Below are positions 1 to 7,738 of a DNA stretch of 48,281 bases, in pieces. The notes beneath the pieces were generated by a model, which was not told the origin of the DNA, searched no databases, and saw only the letters and a program-made list of their open reading frames with translations. The translations under genes were made by a program, and so were the position numbers. Numbering within the stretch: the first letter of the stretch is position 1; each line of letters starts with the position of its first letter. Source of the DNA: JBGSYN01 sp041750975. Its GTDB lineage: Bacteria; Pseudomonadota; Alphaproteobacteria; Geminicoccales; Geminicoccaceae. The stretch spans positions 1 through 48,281 of the forward strand of contig JBGSYN010000284.1 in assembly GCA_041750975.1 (NCBI GenBank). The letters run 5' to 3'.

Positions 1-404
1 TGTTTGAGCGCGACACAGCCCTCGACCATGGCTTCGGGCGTCGCGGCCTTGACGTGCCCATAGACGCGGACCCGCTCGCGAAAGCGGCCGCCTAACAGAT
101 CGAATACCGGCACGCCGTGCGCTTTGCCCTTGATATCCCAAAGGGCGATGTCGATCGCCGAGATCGCGCCCATGATCGCCGCACCCCGAAAATGCCCTGA
201 GCGGTGCATCACCTGCCAGTGATGCTCGATCCGGCGAGGGTCCTTGCCGCGCAGATAACCGGCAAAGGTATTGATCGCGGCCTCCGAAGCGTCGAGATGC
301 CCCCAAGCCCCGGATTCGCCAAGGCCGGCGATGCCCGCATCGGTGCGGATTAGCACAAACAAATACTGATCGAGCCGGAGCGGCACCACCTCGGTGATGA
401 TCAT
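1..404 (-). CDS. Enolase-superfamily dehydratase (mandelate racemase/galactonate dehydratase-like), C-terminus cut by window edge
   Basis: About 134 N-terminal codons are present, beginning MIITEVVPLRLDQ; the rest lies beyond position 1. The visible part is the capping domain of the mandelate racemase/muconate-lactonizing family: the stretch GLGESGAWGHLDAS and the segment AISAIDIALWDIKGKAHGVP, followed by the VFDLLGG element, are family hallmarks. Catalytic residues of the barrel are off the window, so the substrate cannot be read; sugar-acid dehydratases such as galactonate dehydratase carry the same elements. It follows the family 5 binding protein on the same strand after a 61-base gap, suggesting uptake and catabolism of one sugar acid or related compound. 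The family is secure, the specificity is not. Confidence 0.85.
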   Translation of the reverse strand, partial: MIITEVVPLRLDQYLFVLIRTDAGIAGLGESGAWGHLDASEAAINTFAGYLRGKDPRRIEHHWQVMHRSGHFRGAAIMGAISAIDIALWDIKGKAHGVPVFDLLGGRFRERVRVYGHVKAATPEAMVEGCVALK

Positions 405-465
405 TCGACGAACCTTTATCCCTGAATGGATATCGGAGAGGGCACCGCCCCCTCCGAACGGCGAG

Positions 466-2397
466 TTAGCTCTGCCGGTAGAAATATTGCTGCGGCAGGC
501 TCGGCGCCGGTGTCGGGTAGATATATGACATCGGCATCGGATCCATAATGTTGACGAGGTTGTTCTTCGCCACGCCGAATAGGTCCGGAGCCAGCATCAC
601 CCCGAAAATCTCGAACTCGTCCGCCGTGATATCGAGGATCTCCGTCATAATGCGGTTCTGCTCTTCGGGATTGGGGCTCGCCTTGAGTTGCTCATAAAGG
701 TCGAGACGACGCTTCATGCTCGGTGCCGGCTCGACACCCTCAGCGCCGTTGGAGAGCACCCATTGGGACCAAAGCGGCGCGAATGCCGAATCGTCTTCGA
801 TGGTGATCCAGTCGACCGGGCGCAGGATCGGATCGAGGCCGCCAGGGCCGTCATCCGTGGCGATGTCATGCTGCGCATTCTGGCTCCTGAGCTTCCAGAG
901 CGTGCGTTCGATCGTATTGATCTCGAGATCGACGCCGATCTCCCGCCAATCCTGTTTGATCAGCTCGAGGCTGTCGATCTGTGCCGGCTCGGTCGGCATG
1001 ACGTCGACCATGATCCGAACCCGCTCGCCATCGGGCCGGAGACGGAAGCCCTCGCCGTCGCGCTCGGTGTAGCCGAGCTCATCGATAATGGCGTTGGCCT
1101 GCTCGGGGTCGTAGTCCGCGAATTGGCGTCCGAGTTGTTCATGATAAAGCTCGTGCGAGGGACGCGGCCCGGTCTGCCATGGCTCGCCTTGGCCGAGATA
1201 GACGATGTCAATGACCTCCTGGCGATCGATCCCCAGCGATAGAGCTTTGCGAAACTCCTTGTTGCCGATCATTGCGTGCATCGCCGGATCGGGGTGATTG
1301 AGGTTGGGGTAGAGCATCTGCTGGTTCGAGCTGGAGCTCGTCGTCGTGAAGAGGCGATAGTCCCCCTTATCGGCATTCTCGAGCAGAAGCGGCTTGTTCT
1401 GTAGAACGTTAAGGTGGCGGATCTGCATGTCGATCTTACCGCCAATGGCATCGAGTAGCAGCGCTTCGGGCTGCTGGTAGCGGTTGAATTCGAGCCGGTC
1501 GACGTAGGGCAGCTGCTGTCCATCGGTGTCGACCTGCCAGAAATAGGGGTTGCGGTCGAGCACGACGCGGGCGCCGTCGCCGGTATAAGGCTCGACAATG
1601 ACCCAGGGATCGAGCGTCGGCCGCTCGGGATTGCCCCAACGATTGATCTTGTTGCGCTGCCCGCAGCGCAAATTGTAGAGGTCGACCCAGCTATCGAGCC
1701 CGGCCTCATCCAACAGTGTCTGGATGTCGGGATTATGGTCAGGGTGGAACTGGCTGCAATAATGCTTGGCCCACATCACCGGCGGTTGACCATAGGGTGA
1801 CGCGAGCTGTTGCAGGAAGAGGCCGTTGGGCTGGGCGAAGGTCAACTTGACCGTATAATCGTCGATCTTTTCGCCATTCATGCGCTCGCCGCCCGCCGCG
1901 AACTCCTGCGGTGCCGAGGGATAGAATTCCTCGTTGTGCAGCAGATCGTCGACGAAGAACATTACGTCATCGGCCGTGAACGGCTCGCCATCCGACCAGC
2001 GCATGCCCGGACGAAGATGGAAGGTGTATTCGCGGGCGTCGTCCGAAACGTCCCAGCTTTCGGCGATATTGGGCTCTACCCCGGTGAAGTCGGCTTCCCA
2101 GCGGCTCAGCGATTGCGGTCCGAGGAACAGCGTGAGGTTGTTATAATCGTCGCTGCCAACGATGCCGCGACGAATCGTGCCGCCATAAGTGCCGACTTCC
2201 TCATAAGGCGTGATGACCTGCGGCTCATCCGGCAGGCGTTCCGCCACCGGCGGCAGAGTTCCGGCCTCGACCTGCGCTGCCAACTCGGGCGCTTCCTTGA
2301 AGTCCGCTGCGATGCTCGGTGCAGCCGCGAAACCAATGGCCAGTGCCGATACAATCAAACACCGACCGAAAAGGTCGTAGCGTTGTCGCGTCATCAT
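466..2397 (-). CDS. ABC transporter substrate-binding protein, family 5 (peptide/opine/oligosaccharide type)
   Basis: A periplasmic binding protein of 643 residues. I place the start at the ATG at 2397 (MMTRQRYDLF), because a GGGGG Shine-Dalgarno run lies 6-7 bases upstream; the reading frame stays open further upstream without a better signal. A signal peptide is visible in the first 30 residues, ending near APSIAA. The family 5 core shows as AESWDVSDDAREYTFHLRPG, then MRWSDGEPFTADDVMF, the signature by which such proteins are recognised, and later FRKALSLGIDRQEVI. No permease or ATPase gene is in view; they may lie left of position 1 after the dehydratase gene. Members bind peptides, opines or oligosaccharides. 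The dehydratase neighbour favours a sugar-type ligand, which is inference. Confidence 0.9.
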   Translation of the reverse strand: MMTRQRYDLFGRCLIVSALAIGFAAAPSIAADFKEAPELAAQVEAGTLPPVAERLPDEPQVITPYEEVGTYGGTIRRGIVGSDDYNNLTLFLGPQSLSRWEADFTGVEPNIAESWDVSDDAREYTFHLRPGMRWSDGEPFTADDVMFFVDDLLHNEEFYPSAPQEFAAGGERMNGEKIDDYTVKLTFAQPNGLFLQQLASPYGQPPVMWAKHYCSQFHPDHNPDIQTLLDEAGLDSWVDLYNLRCGQRNKINRWGNPERPTLDPWVIVEPYTGDGARVVLDRNPYFWQVDTDGQQLPYVDRLEFNRYQQPEALLLDAIGGKIDMQIRHLNVLQNKPLLLENADKGDYRLFTTTSSSSNQQMLYPNLNHPDPAMHAMIGNKEFRKALSLGIDRQEVIDIVYLGQGEPWQTGPRPSHELYHEQLGRQFADYDPEQANAIIDELGYTERDGEGFRLRPDGERVRIMVDVMPTEPAQIDSLELIKQDWREIGVDLEINTIERTLWKLRSQNAQHDIATDDGPGGLDPILRPVDWITIEDDSAFAPLWSQWVLSNGAEGVEPAPSMKRRLDLYEQLKASPNPEEQNRIMTEILDITADEFEIFGVMLAPDLFGVAKNNLVNIMDPMPMSYIYPTPAPSLPQQYFYRQS

Positions 2398-2482
2398 GAT
2401 TTTGCCCCCTGATCGATCCCACCGCACCGGCGTCAGAACGCAGTCGCTTGATGGGTATTTAGCGTCGGTAGCGATTTATCAT

Positions 2483-3052
2483 CTAGGCGGCACTGGCGAT
2501 AGCCTTTTTGCCAATCCGATCGCCGACGGCGATGCGGCCATCCTGGATCACCCGGGCGTAGATGCCGCGCAGGCGAAGTTCCTTGCCGGTGCGGGAGTTG
2601 ACGAACTGGCAAGCATCTTTGCCGAAGCGATCGATGAACTTGGCGCAGCCATTGTGCGGCACCGCGGTGATTTCGATCAGCGCCTCGCCGATCCCGAGCG
2701 TTTGGCGCGGTGCGACGTTCTCGTGCGAGATGTCGAGATCGATGAAGAGATTGTCACCGGCGATAGCCCAACGATCCCGGTCTTGTGCAATTAGCTCGAT
2801 AGTGCGGGCGTTCATCATGCAGATCTGCATGTCGGGATGGGCGAGCCCGTCCTCGGTGCGCATTTTGCAGGTTCGGCTCCAGTGATCGCCCTCGAGCCCT
2901 GCCGCAGCGCTGATCATGCAGCTTTCGGGCGTCCGCCTCAGGCCGCGCTCGGTCCGGACGACGATCATCTGGAGCACGCCATCGTCCCGGGGCGAGCTTC
3001 GGACCTGGTCGAGCCCGGCCTCAAGTTCTCGATATGTCAAATGATCGTTCAT
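2483..3052 (-). CDS. MOSC domain protein
   Basis: A 189-residue protein with a MOSC (molybdenum cofactor sulfurase C-terminal) domain. Visible hallmarks are GLEGDHW near the N-terminal half, the metal/cofactor-associated GDNLFIDLDIS, and VPHNGCAKFIDRFG with the conserved cysteine, followed by LRGIYARVIQDG. The open frame extends 21 codons upstream to a TTG at 3115, but the ATG at 3052 (MNDHLTYREL) is the more natural start. MOSC proteins without an aminotransferase domain bind or transfer sulfur species or act on N-hydroxylated substrates together with Mo enzymes; the substrate here is unknown. It precedes the binding-protein gene on the same strand with an 85-base gap, so co-transcription is possible but not required. 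Confidence 0.85.
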   Translation of the reverse strand: MNDHLTYRELEAGLDQVRSSPRDDGVLQMIVVRTERGLRRTPESCMISAAAGLEGDHWSRTCKMRTEDGLAHPDMQICMMNARTIELIAQDRDRWAIAGDNLFIDLDISHENVAPRQTLGIGEALIEITAVPHNGCAKFIDRFGKDACQFVNSRTGKELRLRGIYARVIQDGRIAVGDRIGKKAIASAA

Positions 3053-3118
3053 CGTTCCGATCCCAACAGGCTCGCTCTGCAATCGAGACGTAGCGAGCCT
3101 GGGGATCGAACACAATAA

Positions 3119-3254
3119 TCAGAAGGCGGGCGCCGTGGAGGTTTTATGCAAGGCAGTCCCGATCGGATCGAAGAGACCGAGGACAACGCCGGTCTGATCT
3201 TGCAAAAAAATCGAGAATGTCTTCGACTTCGCCCTTGATTTCTTCGAAAGACAT
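3119..3254 (-). pseudogene. Frameshifted 44-codon ORF (candidate)
   Basis: Reading from the ATG at 3254, the first 15 codons give MSFEEIKGEVEDILD, an acidic helix-like start. A run of seven T (A7 on the plus strand at about 3204-3210) follows. In the original frame the sequence turns into Arg/Cys-rich residues and stops. If one T is removed, it continues as FLQDQTGVVLGLFDP and ends at a TGA at 3119-3121, giving a coherent 44-residue peptide. This could be a recent frameshift, an assembly error at a homopolymer, or a slippage site. No strong Shine-Dalgarno is visible and I do not recognise the product. Confidence 0.35.
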
Positions 3255-3521
3255 CGGTGCATCACCAAAAATTTAGAGATGGTCCTGGGATATAGTTCGC
3301 TGATCGTCTGTCATGGCTTCATCAGTATTCACGCTTAGGAATGCATCAGTCGAAATCTTGATATAGCCAGTGTTGTTGTTTGTTATTGTGTTTGACTTCC
3401 GCCGTGTCGCCGCAAGATATGGCGAGCTCGCTCGAACTTTCCGGGACTCCCTGACCCTCGCCACTATAAATACGTCATGGATCTTGCTGAGCCCAGTTCC
3501 TGTATCCCTTTCTGCCGGCGT
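3255..3521. other. Intergenic stretch without a supported gene
   Basis: Between the small frameshifted ORF and the stop of the spermidine-synthase-like gene. It is more AT-rich than its surroundings. A 63-codon minus-strand ORF exists at 3273-3464, but it has low-complexity, Asn/Thr-rich content with no motif and no ribosome binding site. A short stem (TCGCC/GGCGA around 3406-3426) has no T-run. I see no promoter or RNA that I can support. Confidence 0.6.
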
Positions 3522-5072
3522 TTATCGGAACCACTCTCTCCAGCCAGCTTCGTAATAGGCGACCAAGGGGTGGTCGATAATGGTATTCACATCGCTTGGA
3601 ACCGGCGCCATGTCGGGTGGGAAGGTTTGCATCGAGACGAGTGCCGCCGGCGTCAGAAAGCGCAGGCCTTGGGGCAGGTCGTGATAGGGATTTGTCGCGA
3701 GCCTGCTGCCTGCCATGACGAAGCCCCAATCGCCGAAGCTCGGCACATAGGCGTGGTAGGCCAGTGTCGTGAGGGTGTCGTCGGGTTCGAAGGGGTCGCC
3801 GGTTGCGGCAAGAGTATTGTGGATCGACCAATAGGCATCGCGGGCGAAGAGAGGCGAGGTCGCCTGGGTGACGACGACACTGTCGGCGTTCAGATGACGG
3901 GCCAGTTCCTCATAGAAGCCGAGGCTGTAGAGCTTGGAAATTGAGAAATTCTGGGGGTCGGGCAGATCGATGATGACGACATCGAATAGCTGATCGGTGC
4001 TTTCCAGATACTTCCAGGCATCCGCATTGACTATCGAAACGTGCGGATCATTGAGCGAATTCGCGTTGAGCTGCGCCAGTCGTGGATTGTTCTGGAACAG
4101 TCCGGTCATCGCCGGGTCGAGATCGACCAGCGTGATCGCGCCGACATCGTCGTAGCGCAGCACCTCGCGCGCGGCGAGGCCGTCGCCACCGCCCAGGATG
4201 AGGATAGTGTCGTGCCGCGGGGCATGGATCATTGTCGGATGGACCAGGGCTTCGTGATAGCGGTGCTCGTCGCGGCTGTCCAATTGCAGATTGCCGTTAA
4301 GGAAGAGCTGCGTGGCCCCGCCGCGATCGACGACGACGAGGCGCTGATAGGGTGTTGTCTCCGACCAGATGATTTCGCCCTCGAAGAGTCTGGTTTCGAG
4401 AAATCCCGTGAACCTTGCCGTACCGGTCAGGCCGGCTGCAACGATCGCAATGGCGGCAAGATTCAAAGCCAGTAGTTTGAAGCCGAGGGTGCCCCGAAAA
4501 ATCCACCATGCGAGTGCGCCGACCAGCAGATTCAAGAGGCCGAAGACCAGGCTCACGGCCATCAGGCCGAGCTGCGGCACCAGCACCAGGGGGAACAGGA
4601 GAGCTGCTGCCAGAGCGCCCAGATAGTCGACCGTCAGGATATTGGAGATATTGATCTTGAGTGCCTGCCGGCGTTGCAGAAGCCGCAGGACCAGCGGGAT
4701 CTCGAGGCCGACGAGCGTGCCGATGAGGAGGCAGAGGAGAAACAGGAACGCCTCGTAATTGTCGATCACGGCGAAGGCGAAAAACAGAACGGGGGCGCTG
4801 AAGCCGCCGATCAGCCCGAGGCAGATCTGGGTCGCGACGAAGCCCGCCTCGAGCGCTTCGACATAGCGCGAAAGCCAGGCGCCGATGCCCATGGCAGTCA
4901 TGAAGAGGCCGATCACCAGCGAAAACTGATAGACCGAATCGCCGAGCAGATAGGAGGAGACGGTGCCGGCGATCAGCTCATAGATCAGGCCGGCGGTGGC
5001 GATGACGAAGGTCGCTGCGAGCAGCGGCAGGTAGGGTGCCCGGACCTGCTCCGGTTCGAGCCTCGAACTCAG
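3522..5072 (-). CDS. Membrane-anchored spermidine-synthase-like protein (SpeE family with N-terminal membrane domain)
   Basis: The protein has an N-terminal hydrophobic domain of several membrane segments and a C-terminal cytosolic aminopropyltransferase/methyltransferase fold. The SAM-binding motif ILILGGGDGLAAREVL, the acidic VDLDP strand and DVVIIDLPDP with the catalytic-position Asp are visible, as is PYQRLVVV. An ATG/GTG/TTG search gives GTG at 4916 (464 residues), but the frame is open and clearly coding upstream of it: the family-typical PYLPLL...GLIYELIAGT precedes it. No ATG, GTG or TTG exists there before an in-frame stop. A CTG at 5072-5070 overlaps the DUF350 stop as CTGA and gives 516 residues, so I take CTG as the start. 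It may transfer aminopropyl groups to an unknown acceptor at the membrane; no SpeD decarboxylase is nearby. Confidence 0.8.
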   Translation of the reverse strand: MSSRLEPEQVRAPYLPLLAATFVIATAGLIYELIAGTVSSYLLGDSVYQFSLVIGLFMTAMGIGAWLSRYVEALEAGFVATQICLGLIGGFSAPVLFFAFAVIDNYEAFLFLLCLLIGTLVGLEIPLVLRLLQRRQALKINISNILTVDYLGALAAALLFPLVLVPQLGLMAVSLVFGLLNLLVGALAWWIFRGTLGFKLLALNLAAIAIVAAGLTGTARFTGFLETRLFEGEIIWSETTPYQRLVVVDRGGATQLFLNGNLQLDSRDEHRYHEALVHPTMIHAPRHDTILILGGGDGLAAREVLRYDDVGAITLVDLDPAMTGLFQNNPRLAQLNANSLNDPHVSIVNADAWKYLESTDQLFDVVIIDLPDPQNFSISKLYSLGFYEELARHLNADSVVVTQATSPLFARDAYWSIHNTLAATGDPFEPDDTLTTLAYHAYVPSFGDWGFVMAGSRLATNPYHDLPQGLRFLTPAALVSMQTFPPDMAPVPSDVNTIIDHPLVAYYEAGWREWFR

Positions 5073-5290
5073 GTGATCACGGCCGCGATGATGATCGCGA
5101 GCGCAATCGCCACCGCACCCATCAAGATCGCCACGGCATTATTGTGCTCGTCGATGATCTCTTTCTCCAAAGAGAAATGGGTAATCTTGTCGATGAACCA
5201 AAAGCAGCCAATGAATAGTGCGAGACCGAGTACTGTATAAATAATCGTCGCCAAAACTTCTGAAATCAGTATTGCATCGAAAACATGCAT
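5069..5290 (-). CDS. DUF350 family small membrane protein
   Basis: A 73-residue protein with two hydrophobic segments, at roughly residues 9-32 and 51-72, separated by the polar stretch DKITHFSLEKEIIDEHN. That layout and the EKEIIDEHNNAVAI motif are characteristic of DUF350 (the YjfL family). Full-length relatives often have a doubled unit, so this is a single-unit form. AAGG stands four bases before the ATG at 5290. Its TGA overlaps the CTG start of the spermidine-synthase-like gene, so the two are likely translationally coupled. DUF350 proteins repeatedly neighbour SpeE-like enzymes and DUF4178 proteins in bacterial genomes; the biochemical role is unknown. Confidence 0.85.
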   Translation of the reverse strand: MHVFDAILISEVLATIIYTVLGLALFIGCFWFIDKITHFSLEKEIIDEHNNAVAILMGAVAIALAIIIAAVIT

Positions 5291-5305
5291 CCTTATCGAT
5301 CCTTG

Positions 5306-5455
5306 TTATTTTACGCCATAGGCTGCTGCATTGCCGACGCTTCCGGCTCGAACGCTGCGGGAGACCGCACTGCTTTCGGCACCATAGCCGTAATAGGTGG
5401 CATAAGCGGTGCCGAGTGTCAGCAGCGTGAAAACGATGAAGATGAGCTTAGTCAT
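5306..5455 (-). CDS. 49-residue single-pass membrane or exported peptide
   Basis: Starts at ATG 5455 (MTKLIFIVFTLLTLGTAYAT) and overlaps the end of the preceding DUF4178 gene by eight bases, with the ATG just upstream of its TAA. The first 20 residues form a hydrophobic segment that could be a signal peptide or a membrane anchor. The rest is small, Ser/Ala/Gly-rich and mildly basic (YGYGAESS...RSVRAGSVGN). The position inside a tightly packed operon and the overlap support it as a real gene. I do not recognise a family; it could be an accessory subunit of the DUF350/SpeE membrane system. Confidence 0.6.
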   Translation of the reverse strand: MTKLIFIVFTLLTLGTAYATYYGYGAESSAVSRSVRAGSVGNAAAYGVK

Positions 5456-6692
5456 CGTCGTCGTCGCCCCACCGCCGTTTCTCGAAACCGAATTTGGTGA
5501 TGGGGAGCGACAGGGCGCTTGCCGCGGCAATCAACAACAGCGCGATCAGATAGCGCAGCGGCATGACCCCTTGCCGAACCTCGACATCGAGCCAGCGGAT
5601 CCGGCTGTCTTCCGACTCCGCCTCGAGTTCCAGGGCATAGTTGCCAGCTGCCGGAACCTTGAAGGCTACACTTGCGGTCTTGCTGCCTTCGGTCCAGCTC
5701 TCGCCACCCTCGCTGCCATAATAATAGCCAAGCTCGCGGCCAATGGCCAAGATCGGCTCGTCACCATCCTCAACCCTGCCCTCGACAAAAATCCAGGAAT
5801 TGTCGAGCGGGGCCTCTATTGCCACTTCGACAAGCTGGTCGGGGTCATTGACGGTGAAGGCAAGTTGAGTGTTGCCTTGAAGTGGGTCCGAAATCCTCTT
5901 GCTGGCCATGGTTTGTCCGGCCCCGACAATGGCCCAGACGACAAAGGCGGCCGCTGAAACACAGCAAAAGATTTGCCCGACCTTCGAAAGCGACTTGACG
6001 AACTGGCTTGGCGTAAAGGGCTGGCAAGGGTGAATTCCCGAAGCCCGTGGCAGCGACTCTTTCAAATCAAAGGCCTGAGCCACGTCCTCATGGCTCAAAT
6101 ACTGCCCGAGCCCAAACTCCAGCTCATCGCCGCTCTGCTCGTACTCGAAGAGATGCGGCGGATTAATGGCTTCGGTGACGCTGACATTGTCACCTTGCCG
6201 GGCGATCCAGGTAAGCTCGCCTTCGGCAAAAGCGACGCGCGCCGTGTATTGCTCGAACAACCGGTACTCATCGCTACGAAAGGTGATCCGGCGCTTGCGC
6301 TTGAAATGTTTCACCTGGGCCGGTTCGGGCAGTTCCCGCACGCGTCTGGAGAAAACGACATGGCCGTCATTGTAGGTGATCCAGGCATAGCCATGGGTTG
6401 CCGAGAAGAGCTGCGAGCTGACCCAGGAATAGAGTTCGCCGTCTTCGACCATCTCGTAGCCGATGAGGCCGATGACGGTGAATCTGACTTCCTGGATGAT
6501 GCCGGTCCGGCCGATCATGAAGGGCGTGAACGGCCGCTCGATGCGCTGGAATTTGGCGACGGCTTGGTAGCCTTCATGGGCGTCCATGACGGCACCGCAA
6601 TAACCGCAAACGAGGCTCCTGACGTTGTGGCCACCCTTGAGTTCCAAGGGTGCGGCGCAGGAGGTGCAACTGACGGATCGTACCTCGCTCAC
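5448..6692 (-). CDS. DUF4178 protein with zinc ribbon and two membrane segments
   Basis: A 414-residue protein starting at GTG 6692, which overlaps the upstream stop as GTGA. A CxxC...CxxC zinc ribbon (CTSCAAPL...CGYCGAV) occupies residues 9-34. Next come DUF4178 modules with the recurring pattern of an Ile/Gly turn, a YE/W-rich strand and EYQLF-type strands: FTVIGLIGYEMVEDGELYSW, then HGYAWITYNDGHVVFSRR and RVAFAEGELTWIARQGDNV. A membrane helix sits near residues 238-258 (QIFCCVSAAAFVVWAIVG) and another near the C-terminus (LIALLLIAAASALSLPI), ending in an acidic DDDDD tail. The C-terminal extracytoplasmic part resembles a beta-sandwich. Function unknown; linkage to DUF350 and SpeE suggests a membrane-stress or lipid/polyamine role. 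Confidence 0.8.
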   Translation of the reverse strand: MSEVRSVSCTSCAAPLELKGGHNVRSLVCGYCGAVMDAHEGYQAVAKFQRIERPFTPFMIGRTGIIQEVRFTVIGLIGYEMVEDGELYSWVSSQLFSATHGYAWITYNDGHVVFSRRVRELPEPAQVKHFKRKRRITFRSDEYRLFEQYTARVAFAEGELTWIARQGDNVSVTEAINPPHLFEYEQSGDELEFGLGQYLSHEDVAQAFDLKESLPRASGIHPCQPFTPSQFVKSLSKVGQIFCCVSAAAFVVWAIVGAGQTMASKRISDPLQGNTQLAFTVNDPDQLVEVAIEAPLDNSWIFVEGRVEDGDEPILAIGRELGYYYGSEGGESWTEGSKTASVAFKVPAAGNYALELEAESEDSRIRWLDVEVRQGVMPLRYLIALLLIAAASALSLPITKFGFEKRRWGDDDDD

Positions 6693-7309
6693 CGGGCCGG
6701 CCTGATCTCGAACGGATCGACCCAGACGCCATCACTCGCCGCAACGCCCATCTCATCATATTCGAGGGTGATGAGCCTGGCGCCCCCGGATCGGAGATGC
6801 GCGTAGTCGAAGCTCTGGCCTACCTCCAAGGCCTCCGGCAGTTCGCCCCTCACGGCATTGCAGGTGCCGCGGCCGAGCTCGCTGATGATAAAGCGGTCGT
6901 CGAAAAGCGTGAGCGTGGCGCCGAGTTCGAGCCTTTTGAAATCAGGTGCGCCGCCGATCTCGATGGGTGTCTCGACGGCGATATCGCCCTCATCGACGCT
7001 GACCCACCGGCCCGGTTCGGCGGCAGCTCCCTCGACAATCACCCAGAATTCGTCCCAATATCCATTCGCGTAATCAAAGCGCGCCTGTCCTACGACATCA
7101 AAGCGCCATTCGCGATATTGAAACCGACCGCCAAGCCGCAGGATCGAGGGCAGGTCGGCCATGACACCGCGCTTGCCGGCCAACTTCACGGCCTCGTCAT
7201 CGAGGAACACCGAGCTGTCGCAATAAGCGCAGGTGACGAGCTTGGTATGGCTCAGCGCCGCCTTGAGCGCGGCGCCGCAATTGGGGCAATTGAAGCTGCG
7301 TTCAGCCAT
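6689..7309 (-). CDS. DUF4178 protein, short form with zinc ribbon
   Basis: A 206-residue soluble protein from ATG 7309. A four-cysteine ribbon (CPNCGAAL...CAYCDSS) lies within residues 8-33. The DUF4178 fold follows, with VVGQARFDYANGYWDEFWV, then EGAAAEPGRWVSVDEGDIAV, and a second half FIISELGRGTCNAVRGELPE and LITLEYDEMG. No membrane segment is visible. It overlaps the longer DUF4178 gene by four bases, so the pair is probably made in a fixed ratio and may form a complex. The rhodanese gene lies 27 bases upstream on the same strand. The Shine-Dalgarno is weak. Confidence 0.8.
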   Translation of the reverse strand: MAERSFNCPNCGAALKAALSHTKLVTCAYCDSSVFLDDEAVKLAGKRGVMADLPSILRLGGRFQYREWRFDVVGQARFDYANGYWDEFWVIVEGAAAEPGRWVSVDEGDIAVETPIEIGGAPDFKRLELGATLTLFDDRFIISELGRGTCNAVRGELPEALEVGQSFDYAHLRSGGARLITLEYDEMGVAASDGVWVDPFEIRPAR

Positions 7310-7336
7310 TCGCGCTAGGGACGGGTTGTCGCTAGC

Positions 7337-7717
7337 TCAGGCAGGCTCGGTCGGCTTGCCGGCTTCGGCCCAATCCTTGAAGCCGCCCAGATTATAGACC
7401 TTCTCGTAGCCCATATCCTTAAGGGTCTTGCCGGCCAGGGCGGAGCGGCCGCCGGATGCGCAATAGAGCACCACCGTCTTGTCGGCGGTAAGCGCCGGCA
7501 GATGCATCGGCGAATCCGGATCGGCCTGAAACTCCAAAAGACCACGCGGAATGTTGACGGCGCCAGGGACTTTGCCCGACGCCTCGACCTCGCCCGGTTC
7601 CCGCACATCGAGCACGACCACATCGGCTCCCCCGATACGCGCCTCTGCGTCGTCCATGGCGATCGCAGGCACGGCCGCCTTGGCTTCCGCCATCAGATCC
7701 TTGAGACTCTTGGCCAT
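7337..7717 (-). CDS. Single-domain rhodanese-like sulfurtransferase
   Basis: A 126-residue cytosolic protein consisting of one rhodanese domain. VVVLDVREPGEVEASGKVPG and AVNIPRG are the entry motifs, and the active-site loop is YCASGGRSA with the persulfide-carrying cysteine intact, as in CxSGxR single-domain sulfurtransferases. The C-terminal VYNLGGFKDWAEAGKP is also canonical. AAGGAG lies seven bases before the ATG at 7717. It sits between the SDR gene (21-base gap) and the DUF4178 pair (27-base gap), so it may be part of the same transcript and provide sulfur transfer or thiol handling. Confidence 0.92.
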   Translation of the reverse strand: MAKSLKDLMAEAKAAVPAIAMDDAEARIGGADVVVLDVREPGEVEASGKVPGAVNIPRGLLEFQADPDSPMHLPALTADKTVVLYCASGGRSALAGKTLKDMGYEKVYNLGGFKDWAEAGKPTEPA

Positions 7718-7738
7718 CTGAATGCTCCTTGGTTCGGT

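Noticed and set aside
3273..3464. 63-codon minus-strand ORF in the intergenic stretch
   Set aside because: No ribosome binding site, Asn/Thr/Ser-rich low-complexity product, no motif.
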